Shown here piece by piece: positions 9,053 to 19,117 of a DNA stretch of 64,000 nt. The DNA is from an uncultured Thiothrix sp. (lineage in GTDB: Bacteria; Pseudomonadota; Gammaproteobacteria; Thiotrichales; Thiotrichaceae): assembly GCF_937873765.1 (NCBI RefSeq), contig NZ_CALMZC010000016.1, positions 1 to 64,000 on the forward strand, in the 5' to 3' direction. The notes beneath the pieces were generated by a model. It had not been told where the DNA came from, did not search any database, and saw only the letters and a program-made list of their open reading frames with translations. The stretch's first letter is position 1; each line of letters begins with the position of its first letter. The translations under genes and the position numbers were made by a program.

Positions 9053-10647
9053 GCTGGTTTATCCTCTGTGGTGGTAGGGCTAGCTACAGCTTGCTGAGCT
9101 TTTTTAACTTTAGCACGCTCTAAAGCCGCTTGAATTGCTGCCTGTTTATCGTCTGAAGGGTTAGTTTTGGTTTGCGATGCTTCTTTATGCTTAGCTAATT
9201 TTTCAGCTTTTTCACGTTTAGCCCGTTCAAGCCGCTCTTGATGAAAGTCGTGGCGCTCACGGGCTAGATCAGCCTTTTCACGGGCTTCGCGTTGGACGTA
9301 AATATCGGCTTTGGCATAACGATAATAGTCCACCAGCGGAATATGACTAGGACAAACATAAGCACAGCAACCACATTCAATGCAGTCAAAAATATGATGT
9401 TGTTCGACTTTTTCGAGGTTACGGGCGCGTGCATGCCAATAGAGTTGCTGTGGTAAGAGATGCACGGGGCAGGCTTCTGCACAGCGTCCACAACGAATAC
9501 ACGGAAGGGGCGTAGTTTCGGCTACTTGTTCACTGACCCATAAACAGTTAGTCGCTTTAACTACGGGGATTTGATCAGTCGGCAAAGCTACGCCCATCAT
9601 CGAACCACCCATAACTAAGCGTTTAGCCTTAGAGGTGTAACCACCGGCTGCTTGGATAAGGGTCTGCATATTCAAGCCAATCGGCACATCGAAATTCTGT
9701 GGTTGCACCACCCCTTTGCCGGTTACGGTCACATAGCGCGAAATCAGGGGTTGACCTAAAACAATTGCTTGATAAATAGCTCGAGCAGTGGCGACATTAT
9801 GGCAAAGTACGCCAATATCGGTTGGACGACCACTACTAGGTACTTCACGTCCGGTCAAAATATGAATCAGTTGTCGTTCACCACCCGTAGGGTATTGCGT
9901 AGGCACAGGTACTATTTTAATGCGACTATCCTTAGCTTGCTGTGCTGCAACTTGCATAGCTTGGATAGCTTGCGGCTTATTATCTTCAATCCCAATTAAG
10001 CAAGTTAAGCCATCTGCAGGCGCATGCTCATGCAAAGCTCTAAGCATAATCAGGCAACCGGTGATAATTTCACGCGCCTGTTCGCGCATCAACATATCAT
10101 CACAGGTGATATACGGCTCACATTCAGCGCCATTGAGCACTAGGGTTGTGAGTTGTACCGGTGTAGGAATATCTAATTTAATCGCAGAGGGAAAAACCGC
10201 TCCACCTAAACCCACGATACCTGCCTCACGCACGCGCTCACATAAGCTTGCAGCAGAGGCTTCAGTATAGTTTTCAATGGGTGCTAGGCGCTGATCTCCC
10301 CAGTTATCTTGCCCATCGGGAATTAGAATCACACAGACATCATTTAAACCAGAAGGATGGGCAATCGGTCGTTCTTCAATTGCTTGAATTTTGCCCGAAG
10401 TGCTCGCATGTACCGGTACACTGATGATACCTTCCGCTTCCGCTAAACATTGTCCTTTGTAAACCCAATCGCCTGCTTTAACGATGATCTTAGGTTTGTG
10501 TCCTGAATGTTGTTGCAAAGGAATAACCAATTCAGGTGCACTAGCAGCAGACAGTTTGCGTACTGGCTGTTGAGTGGATTGTTCTTTGTGATAATCCGTG
10601 AGGTGAAGGCCCCCGCTGCTTTGCCATAGTTTACGTAGATTAAACAT
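9049..10647 (-). CDS. rnfC: Rnf complex NADH/ferredoxin-side subunit RnfC
   Basis: This 532-residue peripheral subunit binds NADH and FMN and carries two 4Fe-4S clusters: CIRCGRCAEACPVHLLP and CIECGCCAYVCPSHIPL. The N-terminal barrel-sandwich domain and GLGGAVFPSAIKLD follow the family. The C-terminal ~90 residues are a Lys/Glu/Ala-rich helical tail, as in many proteobacterial RnfC proteins. The frame is open to 10731, but ATG 10647 (MFNLRKLW) overlaps the rnfB stop as TAATG and has an AGAGG site, so I used it. Confidence 0.94.
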   Translation of the reverse strand: MFNLRKLWQSSGGLHLTDYHKEQSTQQPVRKLSAASAPELVIPLQQHSGHKPKIIVKAGDWVYKGQCLAEAEGIISVPVHASTSGKIQAIEERPIAHPSGLNDVCVILIPDGQDNWGDQRLAPIENYTEASAASLCERVREAGIVGLGGAVFPSAIKLDIPTPVQLTTLVLNGAECEPYITCDDMLMREQAREIITGCLIMLRALHEHAPADGLTCLIGIEDNKPQAIQAMQVAAQQAKDSRIKIVPVPTQYPTGGERQLIHILTGREVPSSGRPTDIGVLCHNVATARAIYQAIVLGQPLISRYVTVTGKGVVQPQNFDVPIGLNMQTLIQAAGGYTSKAKRLVMGGSMMGVALPTDQIPVVKATNCLWVSEQVAETTPLPCIRCGRCAEACPVHLLPQQLYWHARARNLEKVEQHHIFDCIECGCCAYVCPSHIPLVDYYRYAKADIYVQREAREKADLARERHDFHQERLERAKREKAEKLAKHKEASQTKTNPSDDKQAAIQAALERAKVKKAQQAVASPTTTEDKPA

Positions 10648-11201
10648 TAGGCTACCTCTTTCAGTGAAATGAGCGGATAAGGCCATTTCCAAGTGGCAGG
10701 ACTGGTTTTCACTGGAGTCATTAAAATGCAATCAACTGGGCAGGGGGGCAAGCAGAGTTTACAGCCCGTGCATTCCGCTTCAATGACTGTGTGCATGTGT
10801 TTAGCTGCCCCCACAATCGCATCCACTGGGCAGGCTTGAATGCATAGGGTGCAACCAATACAAGTATTCTCGTCAATAATCGCAACTAAAGGTGTGGTTT
10901 GCGCTTCGCCATGTTCAGCATTGAGGGGCTTAGCTTCAACCCCAAGTAATTCTGCGAGGGCTTGAATAGTTGGCTTGCCACCCGGTGGGCATTGATTGAT
11001 GTCAGCCTCACCTTTCGCAATTGCTTCCGCATAAGGACGGCAGCCCGGAAAAGTACATTGTCCACATTGTGTTTGTGGAAGCAACTTGTCGATTTTATCT
11101 GCAAGCGGGTCACCTTCGACTTTAAAGCGAATAGCTGCAAACCCAAGCAACAAGCCAAAAATAGCCGCTAAGCCACCTACTACTAACAAAGCGGTTAACA
11201 T
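10647..11201 (-). CDS. rnfB: Rnf complex iron-sulfur subunit RnfB
   Basis: This 184-residue protein has a membrane anchor (residues 1-25), then the Fe-S domain [16 protein letters not shown]. Two ferredoxin-type 4Fe-4S motifs follow: [16 protein letters not shown] and [16 protein letters not shown]. It passes electrons between ferredoxin and the membrane part of the complex. Its stop overlaps the rnfC start by one base, and the rnfA stop lies 1 base upstream. Confidence 0.95.
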   Translation of the reverse strand: MLTALLVVGGLAAIFGLLLGFAAIRFKVEGDPLADKIDKLLPQTQCGQCTFPGCRPYAEAIAKGEADINQCPPGGKPTIQALAELLGVEAKPLNAEHGEAQTTPLVAIIDENTCIGCTLCIQACPVDAIVGAAKHMHTVIEAECTGCKLCLPPCPVDCILMTPVKTSPATWKWPYPLISLKEVA

Positions 11202-11202
11202 G

Positions 11203-11784
11203 TTAGTGTTTCACCAAACCAGAGAAGCCCATAAAGCTGAGTGCCATCAAACCTGCTGTGACTAAACCAATTGCATTGCCTTTGAATACAGAGGGAATGT
11301 CAGCCACTACTAAACGCTCACGGATACTTGCAAACATGACCATGACTAAGGTGAAACCTAAAGCACCACCCATGCCATAGAGAGCAGATTCAATAAAACC
11401 ATGCTGCTTTTGCACATTAAGTAAAGCTACGCCTAAGACTGCACAATTGGTGGTAATTAATGGTAAATAAATACCCAGCACATTGTGCAAAACGGGGCTA
11501 GATTTACGCACGACCATTTCAGTAAAACCGACAATCGCGGCAATCACTAAAATAAAGCTTAAAGTACGCAAATACTGCAAGCCCAAAGGTTCTAGCAACC
11601 AAGTATCTACTAGATAGCTACTAATAGAAGATAGGGTTAAAACAAAAGTTGTGGCTAAACCCATGCCAATCGCGGTTTCAAGCTTACGCGATACCCCCAT
11701 AAATGGACAAAGGCCAAGGAATTGGGAGAGGACTAGGTTATTCACCCAAACGGTGCCAACAATAATCAGCAAGTAATCAGTCAT
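11203..11784 (-). CDS. rnfA: Rnf electron transport complex subunit RnfA
   Basis: This 193-residue membrane protein has about six spans and contains [18 protein letters not shown] and [14 protein letters not shown], which hold the conserved cysteines of RnfA/NqrE. It is the first gene of the minus-strand cluster rnfABCDGE-nth-DUF1841. Every junction is overlapping or within 1 base, so the eight genes very probably form one transcript. Confidence 0.95.
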   Translation of the reverse strand: MTDYLLIIVGTVWVNNLVLSQFLGLCPFMGVSRKLETAIGMGLATTFVLTLSSISSYLVDTWLLEPLGLQYLRTLSFILVIAAIVGFTEMVVRKSSPVLHNVLGIYLPLITTNCAVLGVALLNVQKQHGFIESALYGMGGALGFTLVMVMFASIRERLVVADIPSVFKGNAIGLVTAGLMALSFMGFSGLVKH

Positions 11785-11904
11785 GATCTACAGTCACTAG
11801 CTCTGCGTGTTCTAAAGGATAAAGCGCGCGTATTTTGCCATAGTTAGGCTGTTAAACCTTAATCGAAAGCAAAGAATAATTAAAATAAGTAGAAAGTTTA
11901 TAGG

Positions 11905-12011
11905 TTGATAATATGTTGCAGTGCAGTATCTTTTAAATTATTATTGATCCTGAAGCGTCTTACGCTTCAATATCCTCCTAGCGGTTGGGCATCATTAAGA
12001 TGCCCTTTTTT
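11905..12011 (+). ncRNA. Candidate small RNA with its own promoter and terminator
   Basis: TTGATA (11905-11910) and TATCTT (11927-11932) are 16 bases apart and would start transcription near 11939. The predicted ~73-nt RNA has a hairpin (TGAAGCG-TCTTA-CGCTTCA, 11951-11969), then a single-stranded CCTCCT at about 11974-11979 that is complementary to Shine-Dalgarno sequences. It ends in a Rho-independent terminator, GGGCATC-ATTAA-GATGCCC plus six T (11987-12011). No protein gene on the plus strand lies upstream to use this terminator. The layout is that of a trans-acting sRNA that blocks ribosome-binding sites. The promoter call is the weakest part. Confidence 0.5.
11987..12011 (+). terminator. 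Rho-independent terminator of the candidate sRNA
   Basis: A perfect 7-bp stem GGGCATC/GATGCCC with an ATTAA loop is followed directly by TTTTTT on the plus strand. Read on the minus strand it lacks a T-run, so it does not serve pdxA or rnfA. Confidence 0.75.
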
Positions 12012-12022
12012 AACGTCAGCAT

Positions 12023-13015
12023 CTAGTGCTGAGCACGTCCTAAGCCAATTGCTAGTTGAATGGCTGCTTTCAAACTTCCAGTTTCTGCTTTGCCCGTTCC
12101 AGCTAAATCGATGGCTGTACCATGATCGACTGAGGTACGGATAATCGGCAAACCTAGGGTAATATTCACTGCTTTACCAAAGCCTGCATACTTAAGTACG
12201 GGTAAGCCTTGATCGTGATACATGGCTAAGACCGCATCGGCTTGTTGCAGATTACGCGGAGTAAATAAAGTATCGGCGGGTAAGGGCCCAGTTAGATGCA
12301 AGCCTTGTTGTTGTAGTTGACGAATGGTCGGAATCAGTACCTCGATCTCTTCCATCCCCAAATAGCCACCTTCGCCGGCATGCGGATTAAGTCCACAGAC
12401 TAAAATGCGTGGCTGTTTAATGCCAAATTTAGTCCTCAAGTCTTGATCAAGAATCTTTAATACCTTGCGTAATAAAGGGGCAGTAATCGTTTCACTGACC
12501 TTATTTAAAGGTAGATGCGTAGTCGCTAGGGCAACGCGTAAATTACCACTAGCCAGCAGCATCACGGGTAGTGGTGTATCCGTAAGTTCTGCTAAGAACT
12601 CGGTATGCCCAGTGAAAGGAACACCAGCTTCATTAATAATGCCCTTATGCAAGGGGGCAGTCACCATCGCAGCAAATTCACCGGTTTGACAACCCAAGGT
12701 AGCACGCTTTAGCAGTTCTAGCACATAAGCGGCATTGCGACTATCCAAACTACCGGGAATCACAGGCGTAGCACAAGGGATAGGCAGGACAAATAGCTCA
12801 CCTTGTTTACAAGGCTCTTGTGCTTGATCCAGTGTATAAGGGCGTAAACGTACTGATAGGTTTAATAAACGCGCCCGCGCCCGCAACATTTCAATATCAG
12901 CTAGGGCAATGACATCTTCTGCCCAATGCGTTTGACTAGCTAACTGCAAGACTAAATCAGGGCCAATACCTGCAGGCTCGCCAGTGGTCAGAGCCAGTCT
13001 TAACCTATTATGCAT
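12023..13015 (-). CDS. pdxA: 4-hydroxythreonine-4-phosphate dehydrogenase
   Basis: This 330-residue enzyme oxidises 4-phosphohydroxythreonine in the pyridoxal 5'-phosphate pathway. Family landmarks are TTGEPAGIGPDL at the N-terminus, TAPLHKGIINEAG, GHTEFLAE, GLNPHAGEGG and the metal-binding YHDQGLPVLKYAGF, then VDHGTAIDLAG. ATG 13015 is preferred over ATG 13021 because AAGG lies 6 bases upstream of it. It follows surA closely, as in E. coli. Confidence 0.93.
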   Translation of the reverse strand: MHNRLRLALTTGEPAGIGPDLVLQLASQTHWAEDVIALADIEMLRARARLLNLSVRLRPYTLDQAQEPCKQGELFVLPIPCATPVIPGSLDSRNAAYVLELLKRATLGCQTGEFAAMVTAPLHKGIINEAGVPFTGHTEFLAELTDTPLPVMLLASGNLRVALATTHLPLNKVSETITAPLLRKVLKILDQDLRTKFGIKQPRILVCGLNPHAGEGGYLGMEEIEVLIPTIRQLQQQGLHLTGPLPADTLFTPRNLQQADAVLAMYHDQGLPVLKYAGFGKAVNITLGLPIIRTSVDHGTAIDLAGTGKAETGSLKAAIQLAIGLGRAQH

Positions 13016-13032
13016 AAGCATCCTTTGAGGAG

Positions 13033-14367
13033 TTACTTTAGTTGTAAGTTGGGTGCTGCACCTTGCATGCGATAATCAATATAAGCGCCATTGCGTAAAC
13101 TTTGCAACCAAGCCTTATATTGTTCTTCTTCCTTGCGTCCACCTAAATAGCTAGTGGCTTTTTCACGGATCTGGTCAGCGGATTGATCAGCTTGTTTACG
13201 CTCCAATACTTCTAAAACATGCCAGCCAAATTGGGTTTGAAAAGGTTGACTCACGGTATGGAGCGCTTGCGTGTTCATGGCTTGCTCAAAAGCTGCCACC
13301 ATTTGCCCTGCTTTTGCCCAACCTAAATCCCCGCCACGTGCTGCACTGCCGGGGTCGTCTGAATTTGCTTTGGCTAGTTGCGCAAACTCAGCGCCAGTTT
13401 GTAACTGCTGATAAATCGCATCAATTTTTTGCTTAGCTTCAGCGGGCGGATATTTCTGTGTGCTGACTAAAATATGTCGCACACGGGATTCAGCAGCAAG
13501 CGCGCGCTTACCCCCTTCACGCTCTAATAATTTGAGAACATGGAAGCCGTTCTGATCGCGTACTACCGGTGAAATATCGTTCACTTGCATTAGAGATAAA
13601 GCACGCACAAAGGAACTTGGCAAAGCATCAGCCGCTTGCCAGCCTAAGTCACCGCCATTATTTGCAGCATTATTATCAGAAAATTGCTTAGCGACATTGG
13701 AAAAATCCTCACCATTCGCTACGCGCTTTCTTAAATCTTCCGCTTTATTGCGTGCTGCATTCACTTGCTCAATCGTCGCCCCATTTGGGGCAGTGACTAA
13801 AATATGCTGTAAACGATAGCGCTCGCCGGCAGTAATCTTCTGGCTTTGGCTAGCAATTAAGTCATTTACCTCTCGATCAGAGACCGCGACTTTGCTACCG
13901 CCTATTTGTTTACGCAATAAATCAGCGGTGATTTTACGGCGGGTTTGCTCGCGTAAAGCCGTCATACTAATCCCCGCTTTTTGCAAAGCCGCTTGAAAAG
14001 TGCGCATATCCATCCGATTTTGTCGCGCAATACTTTCCATCGCGCGATCCACCATCGCATCATCGACACTAATACCATTTTCTTTAGCATATTGTGCTTG
14101 CAAGCGTTCGGTGACGAGTTCATCAACCGCAGCGCGGGTTAGATCAGCACCCGCTAAATTTTTATTTGCTTTGCTAGCACGTAGCATTTGCATACGCTGT
14201 TGTACTTCACTGTAGAGAACCACCTCACTATTCACCACGACAGCGATTTGATCTAGGGCTTCAGCCTGAAGGGGGTGACTTACAACCACCAAAGCACCCA
14301 TCAACAGTGCAGCGGGTAAGCATTTGCGCCAAGTTGTCATCAAAGATTGGGTGCTATTTATAGCCAT
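13033..14367 (-). CDS. surA: Periplasmic chaperone and peptidyl-prolyl isomerase SurA
   Basis: This 444-residue protein has a signal peptide ending in PLQAEA near residue 36. The N-terminal chaperone domain (DQIAVVVNSEVVLYSEV) follows, then two parvulin domains, each with RHILV/LQHILV and GGDLGW hallmarks (about residues 185-285 and 295-395). It escorts outer-membrane proteins to the BAM complex. It overlaps the end of lptD by 14 bases, so the two are co-transcribed. Activity of each parvulin domain cannot be judged here. Confidence 0.94.
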   Translation of the reverse strand: MAINSTQSLMTTWRKCLPAALLMGALVVVSHPLQAEALDQIAVVVNSEVVLYSEVQQRMQMLRASKANKNLAGADLTRAAVDELVTERLQAQYAKENGISVDDAMVDRAMESIARQNRMDMRTFQAALQKAGISMTALREQTRRKITADLLRKQIGGSKVAVSDREVNDLIASQSQKITAGERYRLQHILVTAPNGATIEQVNAARNKAEDLRKRVANGEDFSNVAKQFSDNNAANNGGDLGWQAADALPSSFVRALSLMQVNDISPVVRDQNGFHVLKLLEREGGKRALAAESRVRHILVSTQKYPPAEAKQKIDAIYQQLQTGAEFAQLAKANSDDPGSAARGGDLGWAKAGQMVAAFEQAMNTQALHTVSQPFQTQFGWHVLEVLERKQADQSADQIREKATSYLGGRKEEEQYKAWLQSLRNGAYIDYRMQGAAPNLQLK

Positions 14368-16528
14368 AAATTCGATTTTCCATCAAGTTGCGTGTACCAC
14401 TGCCGAAACTACCTAAGCCTTTCAGTTCAAGCTCCACAAACACGGCATCATCATAAGTGGTATTGTCTGATAATAAATAATTGCGTACCGCTAAGCGGCT
14501 TTTCCAACAACAGCTTTGATACTCAAGTCCCGCTAAGGTTTCTAGGCTGCGCTCGTTTTTTAAATCTTGCTCATGCGCACCGACTAAGATCCAGTTTTTA
14601 GTGACCGGGGTGGCAAAAGCAATTTGGGCTGATTCGTATTCACCTTTGCGCTGACTATAACCTAAATTCAAAATTCGCTGCTTTTGATCTTGATAACTTA
14701 CTCTGAACTGACTAGCCGACACCTGTTTGGCTGCTATATCACCAAAAGCCGTCCCAGCTACTTTTGTTGAATCATTCAATTCCCCAGCCATTTCCATCAC
14801 TAATTCAGAACGCGTACCGGTTTTGGCGGTTTCATTTGGCAAGCTTACTTGGCGGTCTGCAAAATAATACATTTGCCCCATGCTCGCACGGAAAACTTCC
14901 CGGCCTTTGTCTAGCTCTTGAACCCGTGTCGTCATTGAAACGGACAAGCGATTATTATCTGCAATCCGGTCTTTCCCAGTGAAATCATTATCGGTGAATA
15001 GCTGGCTATAACTTAAGGTACGCTCCGACGAGTCAAAGACTGGAATAGCTGCTTGATTACGATAGGGTGTATAAGTGTAGTAAATACGTGGTTCGAGGGT
15101 TTGCAGGCGTTTAGCATCTTTTAAAGGGCGTTCAAAGAATAAGCCAGCGTCTACTGCAATCGTAGGTAAACTGCGGGTAATGTTTTTCTTAGTGGCTTGT
15201 TCTAACTGGTAGCTGGTTTGAGCGAACTTAAGTTTAGGCTCAAGGAAAGCAGCTGAATTCTCAAAGCGTTGTTTAAGAGTGACTTGAGTGTCTAAGCGAT
15301 GCCCATTATCACCTTTATTCCGAGAAAAATAAGTGTACTCACTGCTAGCACTGAGTTTAGGTATATTCTCAACAGATTGTGGTGTCCAAGTGGCTTGTAA
15401 TTGTGGCAAGCGTGCGTAGTTTTCGGAGCTAGTATCCAAGATCTGATAGCTTTGTGCTAACGCAGAGAAATCCCATTCTTCATTATCACTGGTATAGCTA
15501 AGTGTGCGTTCCAGATTAACAATACTACTCACTGCGAGTGAGTTACCTAAATCATCAAAATAATTTTTATCTGAAACCCCAGCCGCTTGCAGCTTGAGTT
15601 GATGATGTTCATCAAACTGGTTCAAATGCTGTATGTCAAAGTGATAGCGTAATTCGTTATTGCGTTCTTGATCGCTGGGCAAAACATCGTATTGCACAAC
15701 TCCACGCTGTAGTTCAGTTAAGTAACGAAATTCGCTTTCTAACTGTAGACCACGCTTACTAAACATATTAATGGTAGTGGTCAAGTCATAGTTAGGAGCA
15801 AGATTCCAATAATAAGGTGCACTCACGCGCAAGCCACTTTGCTCGTTAGTACCGAAGTTAGGTATTAAAAAACCAGATTTACGCTGGTCAGTCAATGGGA
15901 ATGAAAAATAAGGTAAATATAAAAAGGCTTGATCATTAATCTGTAAGGTGACCTTGCGTGCAGTACCTTGCTCAGTGCTGCGATCTAACTTGATTTCCTC
16001 TGCTTTTAGACTCCAGCTATTGATTCCCACAGGACAGGTCGTGTAGCTTGCATTTTTTAAGCGTGTCACTTGAGTGCTTTCTTGAATCAACTCACTACTA
16101 GCACCTCGTCCCTCACTACCATTCAATAAATAAGCTACATCCGTGAGGCTACCTAAGCCGCTATTCAAGTTGTATTTAAGTTGCTGACTGGTGACATTAG
16201 CCGTCGGGCTTTTAAAGATCACTTCGCCTTGAGCTAAAACTTTTCCTGTTTGGCGATTATAAAGTGCTTGCGCTGCGCGCAATTCTTGATCATTCTGGCT
16301 AATATATACATTCCCTGTCAGTTCTGAGTCGCCCTGTTCGCGAAACAGCGCTTGATCAGCTTCTAGATAGATCGCCATTTTATCCAAATCTGCCGGGCGC
16401 AAAGGTTTTGCGGGCTTAAACGCTTGAGCAGGTATGGGGCAAGTTTCCCAAGGGTTTTGGGCATACAGCAAACTTGGACTACAGCAGAAGCTCACCACGA
16501 GTAACCTCGCTTGAGATAGCAAAAACAT
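14354..16528 (-). CDS. lptD: LPS-assembly outer-membrane protein LptD
   Basis: This ~724-residue protein has a signal peptide (MFLLSQARLLVVSF to LLYAQ), an OstA/LptA-like jellyroll (EADQALFREQGDSELTGNVY) and a C-terminal LPS beta-barrel. The barrel contains ATPVTKNWILVGAHEQDL and ends in LAGLEYQSCCWKSRLAVR, where the paired cysteines of the family lie. An N-terminal Cys also follows cleavage (WETCPIP). The frame is open to 16564, but ATG 16528 has an AAGGA site 5 bases upstream and begins the signal peptide. The lptD-surA-pdxA order is as in E. coli. Confidence 0.93.
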   Translation of the reverse strand: MFLLSQARLLVVSFCCSPSLLYAQNPWETCPIPAQAFKPAKPLRPADLDKMAIYLEADQALFREQGDSELTGNVYISQNDQELRAAQALYNRQTGKVLAQGEVIFKSPTANVTSQQLKYNLNSGLGSLTDVAYLLNGSEGRGASSELIQESTQVTRLKNASYTTCPVGINSWSLKAEEIKLDRSTEQGTARKVTLQINDQAFLYLPYFSFPLTDQRKSGFLIPNFGTNEQSGLRVSAPYYWNLAPNYDLTTTINMFSKRGLQLESEFRYLTELQRGVVQYDVLPSDQERNNELRYHFDIQHLNQFDEHHQLKLQAAGVSDKNYFDDLGNSLAVSSIVNLERTLSYTSDNEEWDFSALAQSYQILDTSSENYARLPQLQATWTPQSVENIPKLSASSEYTYFSRNKGDNGHRLDTQVTLKQRFENSAAFLEPKLKFAQTSYQLEQATKKNITRSLPTIAVDAGLFFERPLKDAKRLQTLEPRIYYTYTPYRNQAAIPVFDSSERTLSYSQLFTDNDFTGKDRIADNNRLSVSMTTRVQELDKGREVFRASMGQMYYFADRQVSLPNETAKTGTRSELVMEMAGELNDSTKVAGTAFGDIAAKQVSASQFRVSYQDQKQRILNLGYSQRKGEYESAQIAFATPVTKNWILVGAHEQDLKNERSLETLAGLEYQSCCWKSRLAVRNYLLSDNTTYDDAVFVELELKGLGSFGSGTRNLMENRIYGYK

Positions 16529-16757
16529 GGAGTTCCTTGATTTTATGCTCTGTTCTAGGCGCATAACATCGCATACTCTTGATGAACAGACAATGTTTAG
16601 CGAGTCTAGGGGTTTAGCTGTTGAGAAATAAGCAATATAAAAAATAAATAAGAATTTAAATTGTATAATAAATTTTACAAATAAAAATGTGTTGTGTAAT
16701 ATTTATTCAGTGTTATTACAGATGAGTTCTGTATAAGCTCAAATTAAAGGGGGTGTT

Positions 16758-17204
16758 ATGGAAAATGCATTGGGTATGGTGTCATTTTTCGATGATAATT
16801 TCGATGTGTCCGACAATAATGGTGAGTCTGGTGTGATGAATGAACAGCCGTTAAAAAAGCGAGGGCGGCCTAAAGGTGCTATTTCAGCGACCATTTCAGA
16901 AGTTAGGCAACAAGCCGCTGAAGAAAAGAGACAATTAAAAAGTGAATATCATGAGCGAATTGAACAATTGCAAACCACAATTGATCAATTGCAAATGCGT
17001 TATGAGTCAACTGTTTTGCAGTTAGAGCAAGAGTTAGACTTGTTGCGAAAACGAGAGCTTTATTATCAACAAGTTTTAGGGGTGCGTTTGGAAGAAGTGG
17101 CCAAGCATCTTTACGACACTCTGGTAACTTGGGGTGAAGCGGAGCTTGCAGAAGCACAGATTGATAAGCGTAAACGCGGTAGGCCACGTAAAACGCTTAA
17201 ATAA
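16758..17204 (+). CDS. Unknown protein with two AT-hook motifs around a coiled coil
   Basis: I do not recognise this 148-residue protein as a named family. It has an AT-hook-like motif near each end: KKRGRPKG (residues 34-41) and KRKRGRPRK (about 138-146). Between them lies a charged, Gln/Glu-rich helix with coiled-coil heptads (about 55-115). The first 30 residues are acidic. AT-hooks bind the minor groove of AT-rich DNA, so a dimeric nucleoid or regulatory protein that bridges DNA is plausible. The start has an AAAGGGGGTG site. The 190 bases upstream are very AT-rich, which could be its own target. Confidence 0.65.
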   Translation: MENALGMVSFFDDNFDVSDNNGESGVMNEQPLKKRGRPKGAISATISEVRQQAAEEKRQLKSEYHERIEQLQTTIDQLQMRYESTVLQLEQELDLLRKRELYYQQVLGVRLEEVAKHLYDTLVTWGEAELAEAQIDKRKRGRPRKTLK

Positions 17205-17228
17205 ATATAGTGATTATTTTGCCTAGAG

Positions 17229-18365
<1,137 letters not shown>

Positions 18366-18395
18366 TTAGCGTTAAAGTAGAGGAGGGATTTTAAG

Positions 18396-18743
18396 TTAAT
18401 TTTGGAACAGAGTTTTCCATTGTTCAGCATCAAAACCGAGTACACGACGTGTCCCTAAGTCTAATAAAGGACGCTTAATAATACTGGGTTGATCTTCCAT
18501 AACCGCTAAAGCCAAAGTTTCGTTCATCGTATTCCGAGTAGTTTCTGGCAAATTGCGCCAAGTTGTGCCACGGCGATTGATGAGTTTATCCCAACCCCAT
18601 TCATCTACCCAAGTCCGCAATTGCACCGGATTTAGGCCATCTTGGCGGAAATCATGAAATTCATAAGCAATAGCACGCTCAGCTAACCATTGACGTGCTT
18701 TGCGTACAGTATCGCAATTGTTAATTCCATACAGAATGATCAT
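18396..18743 (-). CDS. yffB: Spx/ArsC-like reductase family protein YffB
   Basis: This 115-residue thioredoxin-fold protein of the ArsC/Spx/MgsR family has a single active-site Cys (YGINNCDTVRKARQWL) in place of CxxC. The C-terminal IKRPLLDLGTRRVLGFDAEQW is the family's substrate-side motif. It is usually next to dapE in gammaproteobacteria, as here. The physiological substrate is not known. Its start codon overlaps the end of the upstream LexA-like gene by 1 base. Confidence 0.88.
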   Translation of the reverse strand: MIILYGINNCDTVRKARQWLAERAIAYEFHDFRQDGLNPVQLRTWVDEWGWDKLINRRGTTWRNLPETTRNTMNETLALAVMEDQPSIIKRPLLDLGTRRVLGFDAEQWKTLFQN

Positions 18744-19117
18744 TAATCATACCATTTGTGATAAGAACGGCGCTTACCAGCACGCTGCGTGACAATCCCT
18801 TGAATTTGTTCAGGACGAATTTCCAAGCTCGGGTATTGAGTTTGCAAAGCCTCTAAATAATAGCGGCCTGCGTTGATGCGTAAGCGGCGGAAAATATACT
18901 CGTCTTGATTGTCTTTCGCAAATACGAAAGCACCATCCCGCACAATACCCGTTGGATCGATAATAATAATACAACCTTGCTCAAATTCTGGTTCCATGCT
19001 CTGATCAATCACCTGCAGCGCAAAGGGCTCAGATTCGGAACAACTACTCCCTTCATCACTGATGTTTTGTTTAAAGCTATCGTCAACCGTAATTTTTATG
19101 TCTTTAAAGCGGGTCAT
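18743..19117 (-). CDS. LexA/S24-like domain protein lacking a DNA-binding domain and the catalytic lysine
   Basis: This 124-residue protein is only the S24 (LexA C-terminal) fold: LQVIDQSMEPEFEQGCIIIID aligns with the Ser motif of LexA. Where LexA has its catalytic Lys (VKRLKK), this protein reads FRRLRI, so the Lys appears to be Arg. There is no helix-turn-helix before the domain, and no Ala-Gly cleavage site is evident. It probably does not self-cleave and may be a structural or partner-binding version of the fold. It overlaps cysG by 14 bases and yffB by 1. Confidence 0.75.
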   Translation of the reverse strand: MTRFKDIKITVDDSFKQNISDEGSSCSESEPFALQVIDQSMEPEFEQGCIIIIDPTGIVRDGAFVFAKDNQDEYIFRRLRINAGRYYLEALQTQYPSLEIRPEQIQGIVTQRAGKRRSYHKWYD

